Positions 20,239-29,896 of a stretch of DNA of 64,000 bases are shown piece after piece. Each line of letters opens with the position of its first letter. The first letter of the stretch is position 1. Source of the stretch: Thermogemmatispora onikobensis (GTDB lineage Bacteria > Chloroflexota > Ktedonobacteria > Ktedonobacterales > Ktedonobacteraceae); assembly GCF_001748285.1 (NCBI RefSeq), contig NZ_BDGT01000004.1, positions 94,118-158,117 on the forward strand, written 5' to 3'. Below the pieces are notes generated by a model. It worked only from the letters and a program-made list of their open reading frames with translations, searched no databases and was not told where the DNA came from. Both the position numbers and the translations under genes were made by a program.

Positions 20239-22506
20239 ATGGCTGCAAGCAAACCCATTGCACCGCATCTGTGGGCCAGTTGGAAGCCCTTCGGCCTGGG
20301 CGAGCGCAAGCCTCATCACTTTACGGAGATCGCGCGCACCATCTGGCAGAATCGGCGCCATCCACTCTACGCCTGGCGCATTCTGACGCGCGGCTGCTGC
20401 GATGGCTGCGCCCTCGGCACCTACGGCATGCATGACTGGACGATGGACGGCATCCATCTGTGCACCATCCGTCTTAATCTACTGCAGCTGAATACAATGG
20501 AAGCGATGCCCTGGGAGCGGCTAACTAACGATTTAGAGAGCCTCAAGCAGCTCTCCAGTCCTCAGCTACGTCAGCTCGGTCGTCTTCCCTATCCAATGGT
20601 ACGACGCCGCGGTGAAAGTGGCTTTCGGCGCGTCTCCTGGGACGAAGCGCTCGATCTGATCGCTGAACGTATCCGCGGCACCCGCCCGGATCGTCTGGCC
20701 TTCTATCTGACCTCGCGCGGCATCACCAACGAGGTCTACTATGTCGCCCAGAAGGTGGCCCGCTTCCTGGGCACCAATAATATCGATAATGCCGCCCGCG
20801 TCTGTCATTCCCCCAGCACAGTCGCCCTCAAGCAGACGTTGGGCGTTGGCGCCTCCTCGGTCTCCTACAAAGATTGGATCGGCACCGATCTGCTGATCCT
20901 GCTCGGCAGCGATATCGCCAATAACCAGCCGGTGACGACCAAATATCTCTACTACGCGAAAAAAGCCGGCACGCGCATCGTCGTGATCAATCCCTACAAG
21001 GAGCCGGGCCTGACGCGCTACTGGGTGCCCTCGGTCCCCGAGAGCGCCGTCATGGGCACCAGGCTGATGGACGACTTCTTCCAGGTTTCGACCGGCGGCG
21101 ACATCGCCTTCCTCAACGGCACCCTGAAGTATCTGATCGAACAAGGCTGGGTCAATAACGACTTCATTGCCCGCCACACCGTGGGCTGGCCGGAGCTGCA
21201 GGCCGAGCTGGCTCAACAAGATTGGGAGACGCTAGAGCGCTACAGCGGCCTGTCGCGCGATGAGATGCGTCGCTTCGCCGAGTTAATTCACCAGGCGCGC
21301 AGCGGCATTCTCATCTGGAGCATGGGTCTGACCCAGCACACCTTCGGCGTCGACAACGTCAAGGCCGTAGTCAATCTGGCCCTTTCGCAGGGTTGGGTCG
21401 GCAAGGAGCACTGCGGCGTCGTACCCATCCGTGGTCACAGCGGCGTCCAGGGTGGAGCCGAGGTCGGCGCCGTGCCAGACCTGCTGCCAGGCGGAGCCTC
21501 CGTCAATAAGCCAGCCGATGTCGAGCGCTTCAGCCAGCTTTGGGGCTTCGAGGTGCCAGAAGGTACAGGGCTGCGCGCCGTTCAGATGATCGACGCCGCC
21601 TATGATGGTGATCTCGATGTGCTCTACTGCAGCGGCGGCAACTTCCTGGAGGTACTGCCTGATCCAGACTACGTGCGCCAGGCCCTGGAGCGCATCCCGA
21701 TGCGCGTCCACCAGGATATCTTTGTGACCAGTCAGATGCTGGTTGATCCCGCGGATACAGTCGTGCTCTTGCCCGCCCAAACGCGCTATGAGCAGCCAGG
21801 AGGCGGGACTGAGACCAGCACAGAGCGGCGCATTATCTTTACGCCTGAGATACCCGGACTACGCATCGGCGAGGCGCGCTGCGAGTGGGAGATCTTCCAG
21901 GAGGTCGCCGCCCGCGTCTCTCCCGAGCGCCGCGAGCGCATCGTCTTCCCCAATGCTCAGGCAATCCGCGAGGAAATTGCGCGCGTGATGCCGCTCTACG
22001 CGGGTATCGAGCGTCTCCGTAAGCCGGGCGATCAGGTGCAGTATGGCGGGCGTGTCCTCTACCGCGATGGCCAGTTCAAAACTGCTGACGGCAAGGCCCA
22101 TTTCTCCGTGCTGCGTCCGCCCGAGCTGAACCTGCCCGAGGGACGCTTTATGCTCTCAACCCGCCGCGGCAAGCAGTTCAACAGCCTGATCTATGGCAAA
22201 AAGGATACCATGAGCGGGGCCCCGCGCGACAGCCTCTTTATCTCTGCTGAGGATGCCGCCGCCCTGGGCCTGCATCACGGCGATCGCGTGCTGGTCAAGA
22301 GCGACAACGGCCAGAGCATGCCGTGCCGCATCTTCATCGACGAGATTAAGCCGCGCAACGTGCAAGCCTTCTGGCCGGAATGCAACGTCCTCCTTCGCCG
22401 GCGAGTCTGCGATACCGCCGCCGGCATGCCCGACTACAACGCGATTGTTGAGATCGTGCCTCTGACGACGCCTGCCCTGGCAACAGCGAGCAGCAGGAGC
22501 CACTAA
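20239..22506 (+). CDS. Molybdopterin oxidoreductase, FdhF/YdeP type
   Basis: 755 residues. The N-terminal RGCCDGCALGTYGMHDWTMD and IHLCTIRLNLLQLNT match the YdeP-like branch of formate dehydrogenase-H-related proteins. The bis-MGD domain covers about 95-590. ARVCHSPSTVALKQTLG probably holds the cysteine ligand of molybdenum, where selenocysteine occurs in FdhH. Residues about 625-750 are the C-terminal MGD-binding beta-barrel. Members of this branch are often called formate dehydrogenases, but the substrate of YdeP is not settled. The ATG at 20239, preceded by GGGCGAGG, is preferred over 20197, which has no site. A hairpin follows the stop. Confidence 0.85.
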   Translation: MAASKPIAPHLWASWKPFGLGERKPHHFTEIARTIWQNRRHPLYAWRILTRGCCDGCALGTYGMHDWTMDGIHLCTIRLNLLQLNTMEAMPWERLTNDLESLKQLSSPQLRQLGRLPYPMVRRRGESGFRRVSWDEALDLIAERIRGTRPDRLAFYLTSRGITNEVYYVAQKVARFLGTNNIDNAARVCHSPSTVALKQTLGVGASSVSYKDWIGTDLLILLGSDIANNQPVTTKYLYYAKKAGTRIVVINPYKEPGLTRYWVPSVPESAVMGTRLMDDFFQVSTGGDIAFLNGTLKYLIEQGWVNNDFIARHTVGWPELQAELAQQDWETLERYSGLSRDEMRRFAELIHQARSGILIWSMGLTQHTFGVDNVKAVVNLALSQGWVGKEHCGVVPIRGHSGVQGGAEVGAVPDLLPGGASVNKPADVERFSQLWGFEVPEGTGLRAVQMIDAAYDGDLDVLYCSGGNFLEVLPDPDYVRQALERIPMRVHQDIFVTSQMLVDPADTVVLLPAQTRYEQPGGGTETSTERRIIFTPEIPGLRIGEARCEWEIFQEVAARVSPERRERIVFPNAQAIREEIARVMPLYAGIERLRKPGDQVQYGGRVLYRDGQFKTADGKAHFSVLRPPELNLPEGRFMLSTRRGKQFNSLIYGKKDTMSGAPRDSLFISAEDAAALGLHHGDRVLVKSDNGQSMPCRIFIDEIKPRNVQAFWPECNVLLRRRVCDTAAGMPDYNAIVEIVPLTTPALATASSRSH

Positions 22507-22577
22507 TCAGGCGCTGATCAGCCGCGATCTGATCACCCCGCCAAGCCCAGGCTAGCCAGTGCGCAAGAGAACAAGAG

Positions 22578-22614
22578 GGGCGGCTGCGGCCCGCAGAACA
22601 GGTCACAGCCGCCC
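22578..22614. terminator. Hairpin between the oxidoreductase and the convergent GH5 gene
   Basis: GGGCGGCTG pairs with CAGCCGCCC around a 19-base loop. The T content after it is low on both strands, so this is a possible bidirectional terminator only. Confidence 0.4.
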
Positions 22615-22765
22615 GCCCTTCCTCCCGGGGACAGGGAGGCAAGTGCGAGAGCCTCGCGGCTCTCTTAGGAAAGGGAGCCAGGGTCGGGTACCGCGGTGCT
22701 CAAGGGGGTGAAATCTGCTCGCTGCACTCGCTCGCCCGCCGGCTCTCTCCCTGTGTCAGCATCGG

Positions 22766-24151
22766 TCAGCGATTAGCATACTCCCTGAGAATGTCGTTGA
22801 GCGGCTCTCGCTGGATACATTGCTCGAAGCGGAACGACTGGAGCAGGCGATCAAGCTCAGCCTCGCTCAGGCCAGCAAAGAGCGCAGCAAATTCCCCCAG
22901 CAGCGGCTCCGCCAACAGAATGTGGCGCACCAGCCGACGAATCAGCCAGCCCGCCCCAAACGGGAAAGGAGCATAGTCAGGGAACTCACGCGCAAAGGTC
23001 TCCTCCAGCGGCTGCATGATATGGCGGATCTGCGTATCCAATGTCCCCCAGGTATCGACGCCGAGACGGGCCTTCTTCTCCAGGAAAGGACGCAGCAGCT
23101 CGTTCCAGGGGGAGTCGGGCGCGGTATAGACCAGGCCCTGGAGACCGATATCCTTGTAGGTCCAGATGGACCAGCTCGCTCCATAGCGCTGGTAGATCTC
23201 CAGCTGATCGCGCAACAACTGATAGCGCATGGCATCGCTCTCTGGCTCGCCGCGGTAGACTGGGCCAAACTCGCCGATCCAGATCGGGCTGCCCTTCTCA
23301 CGCATGAAGGCCGTGCGCTTCAGAAAGACCTCTTCAACAACGCTGGCATCAAAGTACTGGCCATCGGTATAACCCGGGTAGGGGCCTCCGTGGATGAAAC
23401 CAGGCTCAGCATAGTCGTGGGCCGTAAAAACCGTATTGGGCCAGAGCTCCTGGAACATGTGAAAATCTTGTGAATAGTGGTTCCCATCGAAAAAGATGAT
23501 ATGGTGGGGATCGACCGCGCGAATGGCCTCGTAGAGGCGGCGATAGAAGGGCTCAATCAGCTCGCCTGTTGGATCGCCAGGCTCGTTCATTGGATTGTAG
23601 CCCGCTACCCAGGGATGGTCTCGATAATGGCTGGCAAGCGCCTGCCAGAGATGCACCGCTCGATCCTGGAAATGGCGATGCTTCCAGAACAGCGCCTTGT
23701 GCGTCGGATTATCGCTATGCCAGTCCTGGTTTTGGTAGCCCGGCAAAGCGTGCAGATCGAGAATGGTATAAATCCCCTGCTCCGCACAGAGATTGACCAC
23801 CCGATCCAGATGCTGGAAGCCCTCTTCTTTGACGACAAAAGGCTCCATATCTGACTCAAAGTGCCGATAGTTGATCGGAATGCGCACCAGATTGAGCCCG
23901 AGCGAGGCAATGAAGCGCGCATCTTCTGGACCAAAGAAGTAGTCCAGGAAGCGGTCAAAGAAGAAGCGATAGCGCTCGGGGCCAAGCACCTTGTATAAGG
24001 CTTCACGCTGCGCCTCCTCATTGGCCGGATAGCCAGTAATGAAGTTCTCCATGTTCATCCAGCCACCCAGGCCGACGCCGCGTAAGATCACGGGCTGGCC
24101 CTCAGCGTTAACAATCTGTGACCCCTGCGTAGTGAGCATACCTGATGTCAT
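22766..24151 (-). CDS. GH5 family glycoside hydrolase
   Basis: 461 residues without a signal peptide, so probably cytoplasmic. The GH5 pattern is complete: RGVGLGGWMNME at the start of the barrel, RIPINYRHF on strand 3, the acid/base Glu190 in YNPMNEPGDP, the His-Tyr region TAHDYAEP, and the nucleophile Glu294 in WIGEFGP. It most resembles intracellular beta-glucanase or beta-glucosidase-like GH5 members (exo-1,3-glucanase type), and would hydrolyse imported gluco-oligosaccharides. About 110 C-terminal residues lie beyond the barrel. The ATG at 24151 follows AAAGGA. It lies downstream of the sugar ABC genes on the same strand, consistent with one operon. Confidence 0.88.
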   Translation of the reverse strand: MTSGMLTTQGSQIVNAEGQPVILRGVGLGGWMNMENFITGYPANEEAQREALYKVLGPERYRFFFDRFLDYFFGPEDARFIASLGLNLVRIPINYRHFESDMEPFVVKEEGFQHLDRVVNLCAEQGIYTILDLHALPGYQNQDWHSDNPTHKALFWKHRHFQDRAVHLWQALASHYRDHPWVAGYNPMNEPGDPTGELIEPFYRRLYEAIRAVDPHHIIFFDGNHYSQDFHMFQELWPNTVFTAHDYAEPGFIHGGPYPGYTDGQYFDASVVEEVFLKRTAFMREKGSPIWIGEFGPVYRGEPESDAMRYQLLRDQLEIYQRYGASWSIWTYKDIGLQGLVYTAPDSPWNELLRPFLEKKARLGVDTWGTLDTQIRHIMQPLEETFAREFPDYAPFPFGAGWLIRRLVRHILLAEPLLGEFAALFAGLSEAELDRLLQSFRFEQCIQREPLNDILREYANR

Positions 24152-24364
24152 CTTATCCTTTCTCGTTCTCATGGTTGTGACGAGCCGGGTTTTGCCAGCT
24201 CAGCTGTTCGCCTGTCCCTTTGCCTCGGCATTGCCTCCTCTGCCTCGCCTCCCTCTGCCTTGCCGGAGATCGTAGCCTCAGCGAGGAGGCGACTGCCAGC
24301 CTCCCCCGGCTCCAGGAGCGCAATGCTGCCCTGCAATCGCCGCTCCTTTGTCTGTCAGACGGCC

Positions 24365-25348
24365 TCAGCGGCTGAAACCGGCCAACAAGCCCGTCAGCAG
24401 CTGTCGTCTGCCGAAGATATAGAGCAAGAGCATCGGCACCGCCGAGAGGAAGACAGCGGCCATAATGGCAGGCACATCGGCAGCATACTGCCCCTGGAAG
24501 CTCCACAAAGCGAGCGGCAACACGCGCACCTCCGGGCTTTGGGTCAATACCAAGGGAAAGAGGAACCCGTTCCAGACCTGGATCGACTCATAAATGGTCA
24601 CCGTGATCAAGGCCGGGCGCGAGAGTGGAATGACGAGCCGCCAGAGAATCTGCCAATGGCTGGCGCCATCCAGGCGCATCGCCTCATGCAACTCGGCAGG
24701 AATATCACGAATAAAGGTCACCAGTACCAGCACCGACAAAGGTACTCCAAAGGCCACATAGGGCAGGATCAGGGCAAAGAGCGTATCATAGAGACGCATG
24801 CCACTGATGAGGGCATAGATCGGAATGATCACGGCCTGCAAAGGGATGGCCAGACCCAGCAGGAACAGGCTGAAGATGGCTCGCGTCAGCCGGTTGCGCA
24901 TGCGCGCGATTGCGTAGGCCGCCGGGACCGAGATCAACAGGATCAGAGCCACACTGATCACCAGCACAAAGAGACTGTTGAGCAGATACAGGCCAAAGCC
25001 ATTCTCCCAGACCCTGCTATAGTTTTCCAACGTCGGCTGTGATGGAGGCAGCCAGGGATTATCGAGATAGAAGCCAGCCTGTGAGCGGAAGCTGCTCATC
25101 AGCATGTAGAACAGCGGGTAGAAGGCCACCACAAACCAGAGCAAGCCGCAGAAAGCTGGGATCAGCTCAACCAGCCGACTCGTCCGGAAAGGCCGCTGTT
25201 GGTGCGGGGGCTGCTCCGTCGGCACACGCTTCTTCTCCAGGTCTGCTTCACCGGACGGTGCCGGCGCCACCCTGGCTGCGGCCCTCATCGGCGCGCTTTG
25301 CCCCCCAGCAAAGGGAAGCCCGCTCAGAAGTGCACGGTTCAGCCGCAT
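24365..25348 (-). CDS. Carbohydrate ABC transporter permease, MalG type
   Basis: 327 residues. A variable N-terminal extension of about 55 residues is followed by six membrane helices. The EAA loop that contacts the ATPase reads EAMRLDGASHWQILWRLVIP. The family is the CUT1 group of oligosaccharide importers. The ATG at 25348 has AAGGAGG upstream. The order binding protein, MalF-type, MalG-type, GH5 on the minus strand is standard. No ATPase gene is present nearby, so a shared MsiK-like ATPase encoded elsewhere is likely. Confidence 0.93.
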   Translation of the reverse strand: MRLNRALLSGLPFAGGQSAPMRAAARVAPAPSGEADLEKKRVPTEQPPHQQRPFRTSRLVELIPAFCGLLWFVVAFYPLFYMLMSSFRSQAGFYLDNPWLPPSQPTLENYSRVWENGFGLYLLNSLFVLVISVALILLISVPAAYAIARMRNRLTRAIFSLFLLGLAIPLQAVIIPIYALISGMRLYDTLFALILPYVAFGVPLSVLVLVTFIRDIPAELHEAMRLDGASHWQILWRLVIPLSRPALITVTIYESIQVWNGFLFPLVLTQSPEVRVLPLALWSFQGQYAADVPAIMAAVFLSAVPMLLLYIFGRRQLLTGLLAGFSR

Positions 25349-25407
25349 CGCCTCGCCTCCTTCTCTTCTGCTTTCCATTCTTTCCTTTCCTCTCTCCGCC
25401 AGGCCGC

Positions 25408-26334
25408 TCAGAGACCTTCTAGCTGGCTCGACATACGCAAGAAACCGGTCACCCGCAGCAGCAAGAGAGAGAGCGCAATGCCGCTCGCAGCCAGGACCAG
25501 AGCGATGACGCTGCCGTAGCCAACCTGCTCATTCACAAAGGCCGTGACATACATGTGCAACGGCAGGATGCGCGTTGCGTAGCCTGGCCCGCCGCCAGTC
25601 ATCACCCAAATCAAATCGAAGTAGGTCAGCGAGCCGGTCAGCATAAAGATTGAAGAAGTGATAATGGTATACTTCAATTGCGGCAGCGTGATCGAGAAGA
25701 ACTTACGCAATCTACCGGCCCCATCAAGCTCGGCGACATCATAGAGCTCGCGGGGGATCTGACGTGCACCCGTCATATAGAGTAGAGAATGGAAGGGAAT
25801 GAACTGCCAGGCAATGACAATGGCCACAACATAGAAAGCCAGGTTTGGGTCGCCAAGCCAGCCACGCGCCCAAGAAGAGAGGCCGACGGCGCGCAGGGTC
25901 ACATTGATCAGGCCGAAATTGGGATCAAGGATCGAGACCCAGGTGATCCCAATCGCCACGGTTGAGAAGAGCAAAGGCAAGAAGTAGAAGACGCTCAGCA
26001 CAGCGCGATAACGCTGTTGGCCCGCCATAAAGACCCCGAGCAGCAGACTCAGCGGCGTCTGCAGGACCCAGGTCAGAATCATCATCTCGATGGTCAGACC
26101 CACAGCGTGCAGCGTCAGCGGATCGGAGAAGAAATGGAGCCAGTTTGCAGGGCCGACCCAGGCCGCCTGGGCAATACCATTCCAGTTCGTAAAGCTCAGG
26201 TACAGGGCCACCAACAGGGGGAAGAGCGCGAACAAAGCATAGAAGCACAGGGCCGGGGCCGTCCACAGGAGCGCCGGCCAGGAAGCAGGCCCTCTTCTGG
26301 TAGGGGCAATGCGTGCGGTCACACTCATACTCAT
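25408..26334 (-). CDS. Carbohydrate ABC transporter permease, MalF type
   Basis: 308 residues with six membrane helices, the first in WPALLWTAPALCFYALFALF. The EAA-type loop reads ELYDVAELDGAGRLRKFFSI, and the C-terminal WVMTGGGPGYATRILPLHMY is typical of CUT1 MalF-like subunits. It pairs with the permease at 24365-25348, 60 bases downstream. The start codon has no clear ribosome binding site. Confidence 0.93.
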   Translation of the reverse strand: MSMSVTARIAPTRRGPASWPALLWTAPALCFYALFALFPLLVALYLSFTNWNGIAQAAWVGPANWLHFFSDPLTLHAVGLTIEMMILTWVLQTPLSLLLGVFMAGQQRYRAVLSVFYFLPLLFSTVAIGITWVSILDPNFGLINVTLRAVGLSSWARGWLGDPNLAFYVVAIVIAWQFIPFHSLLYMTGARQIPRELYDVAELDGAGRLRKFFSITLPQLKYTIITSSIFMLTGSLTYFDLIWVMTGGGPGYATRILPLHMYVTAFVNEQVGYGSVIALVLAASGIALSLLLLRVTGFLRMSSQLEGL

Positions 26335-26617
26335 GGCTTTAGCCTCAGCTCAACCAACGGAGAACAACAGGTGCTAGCAACGCCTCCTGGCCTCCCCGAC
26401 AACGCAGACGATCAGTCAAACGACTGGCGCCCAGAGAAGCGGCCAGCACTCAGCGCTCAGGCAATCCACCCGCTGCGGGTAGCATCCAGCAGGCGACAAG
26501 GGAGGCACATGGAAGAAAGGATAGATGGGTGGAACAGGGAACCCTCCCCGCTCGTAGACCCTGTTCCACCCACCGCCACGCTACAGCTACCGCTGCGAGT
26601 AGCCAGCCTGCGCTACA

Positions 26618-27943
26618 TCAGGTACCGATCGTTTGATTCATGTTGGCCGAGAACTGCTGTGGCGAGATCTGGCGCAAGAAGAGCTGGTCCAGATTGGTCA
26701 GCAGGGCCTGGGCTGGCTGCGGAGGCAGGGCCTGGTCCCAGGCCAGCTGGAAGTGGGCAGCCTTCTGTACCAGGCGATAGACGAAGAGCAGCCAGTCGCT
26801 ATGTGGTGCATTGCTCAGCTTATTCTCGATGCCCTTGACTGGGGGGATCTCGCCGAGGGCAATGCGCCGATCGACCGCTTCGTCGTTCAGTACGGCATCC
26901 TTGAGATAGGTTACGCAGGCCTGGATAGCCTTCGACGTCTTGGCAACCGAGTAGTAATTGCAAGGGACGCCCGTCAGATTGGAGGGATCGCCGACGCCGC
27001 CCTCAACCGCCGGGAAGGGGAACCAGCCCAGCTTTCCCTGTTGGATAAAGGCCGGATCATCGTTCGTGATGGTGCCGAAGTCCCAGGTGCCCATCAGGTG
27101 CATGGCCGCCTTGCCGGTATAGAGCAGGGCGCTCGCCTGGCCAGTATCGTAGCTCACCGAGGCAAAACCGCTGCCGAACGCCCCAGCAGCCACCAGGTCC
27201 TGAATCATCGTATTGGCCTTGATAATGGCCGGGTTTGACCAGGCATTGGGCTGATTGGCCATGATGGCATCAAAGACCTGCGGGCCGCCAAGGCGATCGA
27301 CCAGGTACATCTCATACATCAAATAGGTCCACTTACTGGCCCCACCGAGGGCAATCGGCTGCAGACCCTGCTGCTTCACCGTCTTCACCAGAGCGAGCAG
27401 GTCACCCCAGGTCTGAGGAATCGAGAGCTTATACTTTGCGAAGATATCCTTATTATAGAGAAAGACCACCGGCTGCACCCCATCGTTGGGAATGCCATAG
27501 ATGTGGTTGTTGAAGGTGGCAGCGCCGAGTGAAGAAGGCAGGAAGCGATCGCGCCAGGCTGGATCAGCGTTGAGATCGGGGGTCAAATCGTAAACATCGC
27601 CGGCATCGATATAGGACTTGAGGATGCCACCGCCCCAGCCAAAGAAAATATCGGGCGGCTGGTGCGCTCCCATCGCTACCTGGAGCTTCTGCTTATAGGG
27701 GTCATTCTGGAAGAATTGGACGGTGGCGTGAATCGAGGAATGTGTCTGGTTGAACTTCGCCGTGATGTCCTGAATCAGCTTCTGGTCATTGCCATTGCTG
27801 ATATCCCAGACGACAATCGACTGGGAGTTGCTACTGCCGCCGCTCTGGCCACCCACGCCAAAGCAGCCCGAGAGCAACGCGGCCAGCGAGACCGCGCTGG
27901 TTGTCTGGAGAAAGTCGCGGCGAGAGAGTCTCCTTTGCTGCAT
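26618..27943 (-). CDS. Sugar-binding lipoprotein of the ABC importer (Tat-exported)
   Basis: 441-residue extracellular solute-binding protein, family 1. The N-terminus has a twin-arginine motif (RLSRRDFLQ) followed by a hydrophobic stretch and the lipobox LLSGC near residue 30, so it is probably a Tat-exported lipoprotein. Later motifs include IVVWDISNGNDQ, PDIFFGWGGG and a long alpha/beta fold typical of oligosaccharide binders. The ATG at 27943 has AGAGGAG upstream. The frame stays open another 67 codons upstream, but that part has no protein-like composition. A gap of about 280 bases separates it from the permeases. Confidence 0.92.
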   Translation of the reverse strand: MQQRRLSRRDFLQTTSAVSLAALLSGCFGVGGQSGGSSNSQSIVVWDISNGNDQKLIQDITAKFNQTHSSIHATVQFFQNDPYKQKLQVAMGAHQPPDIFFGWGGGILKSYIDAGDVYDLTPDLNADPAWRDRFLPSSLGAATFNNHIYGIPNDGVQPVVFLYNKDIFAKYKLSIPQTWGDLLALVKTVKQQGLQPIALGGASKWTYLMYEMYLVDRLGGPQVFDAIMANQPNAWSNPAIIKANTMIQDLVAAGAFGSGFASVSYDTGQASALLYTGKAAMHLMGTWDFGTITNDDPAFIQQGKLGWFPFPAVEGGVGDPSNLTGVPCNYYSVAKTSKAIQACVTYLKDAVLNDEAVDRRIALGEIPPVKGIENKLSNAPHSDWLLFVYRLVQKAAHFQLAWDQALPPQPAQALLTNLDQLFLRQISPQQFSANMNQTIGT

Positions 27944-28393
27944 AGTTCCATCTCCTCTGGCATCTTTGCTCGCCCGTCGTGATTGAGGCCCACGCACGCA
28001 GTGGCATGGCGCTGCACATGGACAGACCCGGAAAACATCCTTGCTTGGCCGGAAGAACAGGGCAGCCGTCTGGCTGGCCAGGCTCCTGCTGCCGTCCCGG
28101 GACGGGGGCCAGACAGAAACAGAGAGACCGAAGCGAGCCGACATCGGAGCCGCCGCCAGAGCGGCTGCCTTGTGAGCAATAGATCAGGCGCTCGTCGTTG
28201 AGAAGAGCCTCCTTTCTGCAGCAGCAGCTGCTGCGACTGCCTGCGCCGCCGGCCCTGGCGGCTGGCAGGATGCAGACGAATCCGCCTGCCATCCTTACAT
28301 GCATACAGCCAGACGTGTATACATACTGATGTGTTTTCTACCAGTGATTTATGAGCACACGCCTCCCTGCGATGATCGGCGCCCTGGCGAGCG
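27944..28393. other. Regulatory gap between the sugar-binding protein and LacI genes
   Basis: About 450 bases with no gene. It contains a perfect 14-base palindrome CCGTCCCGGGACGG (28092-28105), the palindrome GCAGCAGCTGCTGC and TGTATACA (28316-28323). No LacI pattern of the AAnCGnTT type is visible here. The promoter of the ABC operon should lie in this stretch. Confidence 0.4.
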
Positions 28394-29422
28394 CTAGCGA
28401 TCAGGCGATGGTGGGGGCGCGCAGGACTCACGCACAACCAGGGAGGTCGCCAGCTCCACGCGCATGCTATCGAGGAGTTCGCCTGCAATCAGGCGCAACA
28501 ACATCGCTGTTGCCATGCGACCCATTTCGGCCAGAGGCTGGCGGATCGTCGTCAGCGCTGGGGAGACCATTGTTGCGATCGGCACATCGTCGAAGCCGAC
28601 CACGCTCACATCGTCAGGGACGCGCAGGCCATGTGCCCGCAGAGCAGCGTAGACACCCATCGCCTGCAAATCGCTGCCGGCGAAGATGGCCGTCGGCGGC
28701 TGGGGCAAAGCCAGCAGCGCGCAGGTCTGATCGTAGCCTGTCTGCTGGCGAAACTCGCCGGGGCGGATCAGCTCCGGATCGACCGGCAGGCCCGCCTCCT
28801 CCAAAGCCGCCCGATAGCCTGCAATGCGATCCTGACTGCAGCGGAGATTAGGCCAGCCGGCAATAATCGCGATGCGGCGATGCCCCAAGGAGAGCAGGTA
28901 CTCGGTTGCCGCTCGCCCGCCAGCCCAGTTTGTGGCGCCTACCGAAGGAACATCGGGTCCCAGCTCGCCGCGATGGTCCACCACCACAAAGGGGATACGA
29001 TGCCGACGTAGCTCGTCGAGGCGATCAGACTGGCCTTGCGCAAGCACCAAAATGGCCCCATCAGTCGCTCCCTCAATGACCTGGCGCAACCACAGTCGCT
29101 CACGGCGCGACTCGTCGTGCGTCGTCGAAAGGGCCATGCGCAGCTCGGTGCGCTCCAGCACCTCCTCCACCCCACGAATGATCTCGAAATAATAGGGGCT
29201 ATCCAGATCCGGCACCACGAGGTCGATAATGCCGCTGCTCCCTCTTCTCAGGGCATTCGCTACCCGACTGCGCACATAGCCAGCCTCACGAATGACCCGC
29301 TCGACGCGCTCGCGCGTCGCCGGGGCCACGTCCGGGCGGTTATTCAGGACCCGGGAGACGGTCGGTATCGATACCCCGGCACGGGCCGCGATCTCGGCGA
29401 TGGTGCTGCGTCGCCGATTCAT
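28394..29422 (-). CDS. LacI family transcriptional regulator
   Basis: 342 residues. The N-terminal HTH is classical (STIAEIAARAGVSIPTVSRV), followed by LNNRPDVAPATRERV and the hinge helix ANALRRG. The ligand domain is of the periplasmic-binding-protein type (IDLVVPDLDSPYYFEIIRGV, GHRRIAIIAG, PTAIFAGSDLQAMGVY, VVGFDDVPIATMVSPALTTI). It should sense a sugar and repress the adjacent ABC/GH5 genes. The ATG at 29422 starts close to the HTH; a longer frame begins at 29485. Three operator-like sites lie just upstream (29446, 29546, 29598), which suggests autoregulation. Confidence 0.93.
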   Translation of the reverse strand: MNRRRSTIAEIAARAGVSIPTVSRVLNNRPDVAPATRERVERVIREAGYVRSRVANALRRGSSGIIDLVVPDLDSPYYFEIIRGVEEVLERTELRMALSTTHDESRRERLWLRQVIEGATDGAILVLAQGQSDRLDELRRHRIPFVVVDHRGELGPDVPSVGATNWAGGRAATEYLLSLGHRRIAIIAGWPNLRCSQDRIAGYRAALEEAGLPVDPELIRPGEFRQQTGYDQTCALLALPQPPTAIFAGSDLQAMGVYAALRAHGLRVPDDVSVVGFDDVPIATMVSPALTTIRQPLAEMGRMATAMLLRLIAGELLDSMRVELATSLVVRESCAPPPSPDR

Positions 29423-29445
29423 GCTCTGCCTCGACTTTGCATTCA

Positions 29446-29455
29446 TTACCGGTAA
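29446..29455. promoter_or_regulatory. Palindrome TTACCGGTAA near the LacI start
   Basis: Perfect 10-base palindrome about 25 bases upstream of the LacI start codon. It shares the core TAnCGnTA with the site at 29598. Confidence 0.4.
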
Positions 29456-29545
29456 CCTTATCGCCACAGTGGTTGTTTGAATCATACCTGGGAATCAGCC
29501 TTCTGTCAAGGGTAATCTTCAAGCAGTTGCTCCGGCTTCTCACAA

Positions 29546-29559
29546 TGAAAGCGCTTACT
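29546..29559. promoter_or_regulatory. LacI-type operator TGAAAGCGCTTACT
   Basis: Matches the LacI-family pattern TGnAAnCGnTTnCA at all specified bases but the last. It lies about 125 bases upstream of the LacI gene. Confidence 0.55.
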
Positions 29560-29597
29560 GGTGAAAAAAAATTCGACCTTCCAGGCGATATTTTTCC

Positions 29598-29609
29598 GAT
29601 AACGTTATC
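29598..29609. promoter_or_regulatory. Palindrome GATAACGTTATC upstream of LacI
   Basis: Perfect 12-base palindrome with a central CG, of the general shape bound by LacI-family repressors. It lies between the divergent LacI and thioesterase genes. Confidence 0.5.
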
Positions 29610-29896
29610 AGAGACAGAAGGCCCAGGATGGCCCTCTGATTCGCCTGGTCCGGGGTCGCTATGCTACCATACATGTCAGGAGGCCGCAGGCAGGATCGTC
29701 CGCGTCAGGCTCCAGCCCGCGCCCTGTCCTGGCCAGTCTCGGCTTCAACCAGCGGTCAGCGATGGCTGCTGCATGGGTAGACGCTATCTGTTGTGATTGG
29801 GCCCGAGTGGAATGGCCGCTTAATGAGTGGGTGGGTCTCCGAGAGAGTTCGGCGTTTCCGAGCGTTTTGCTCTGCTGAGAGGGAGGTATCGAGAGC

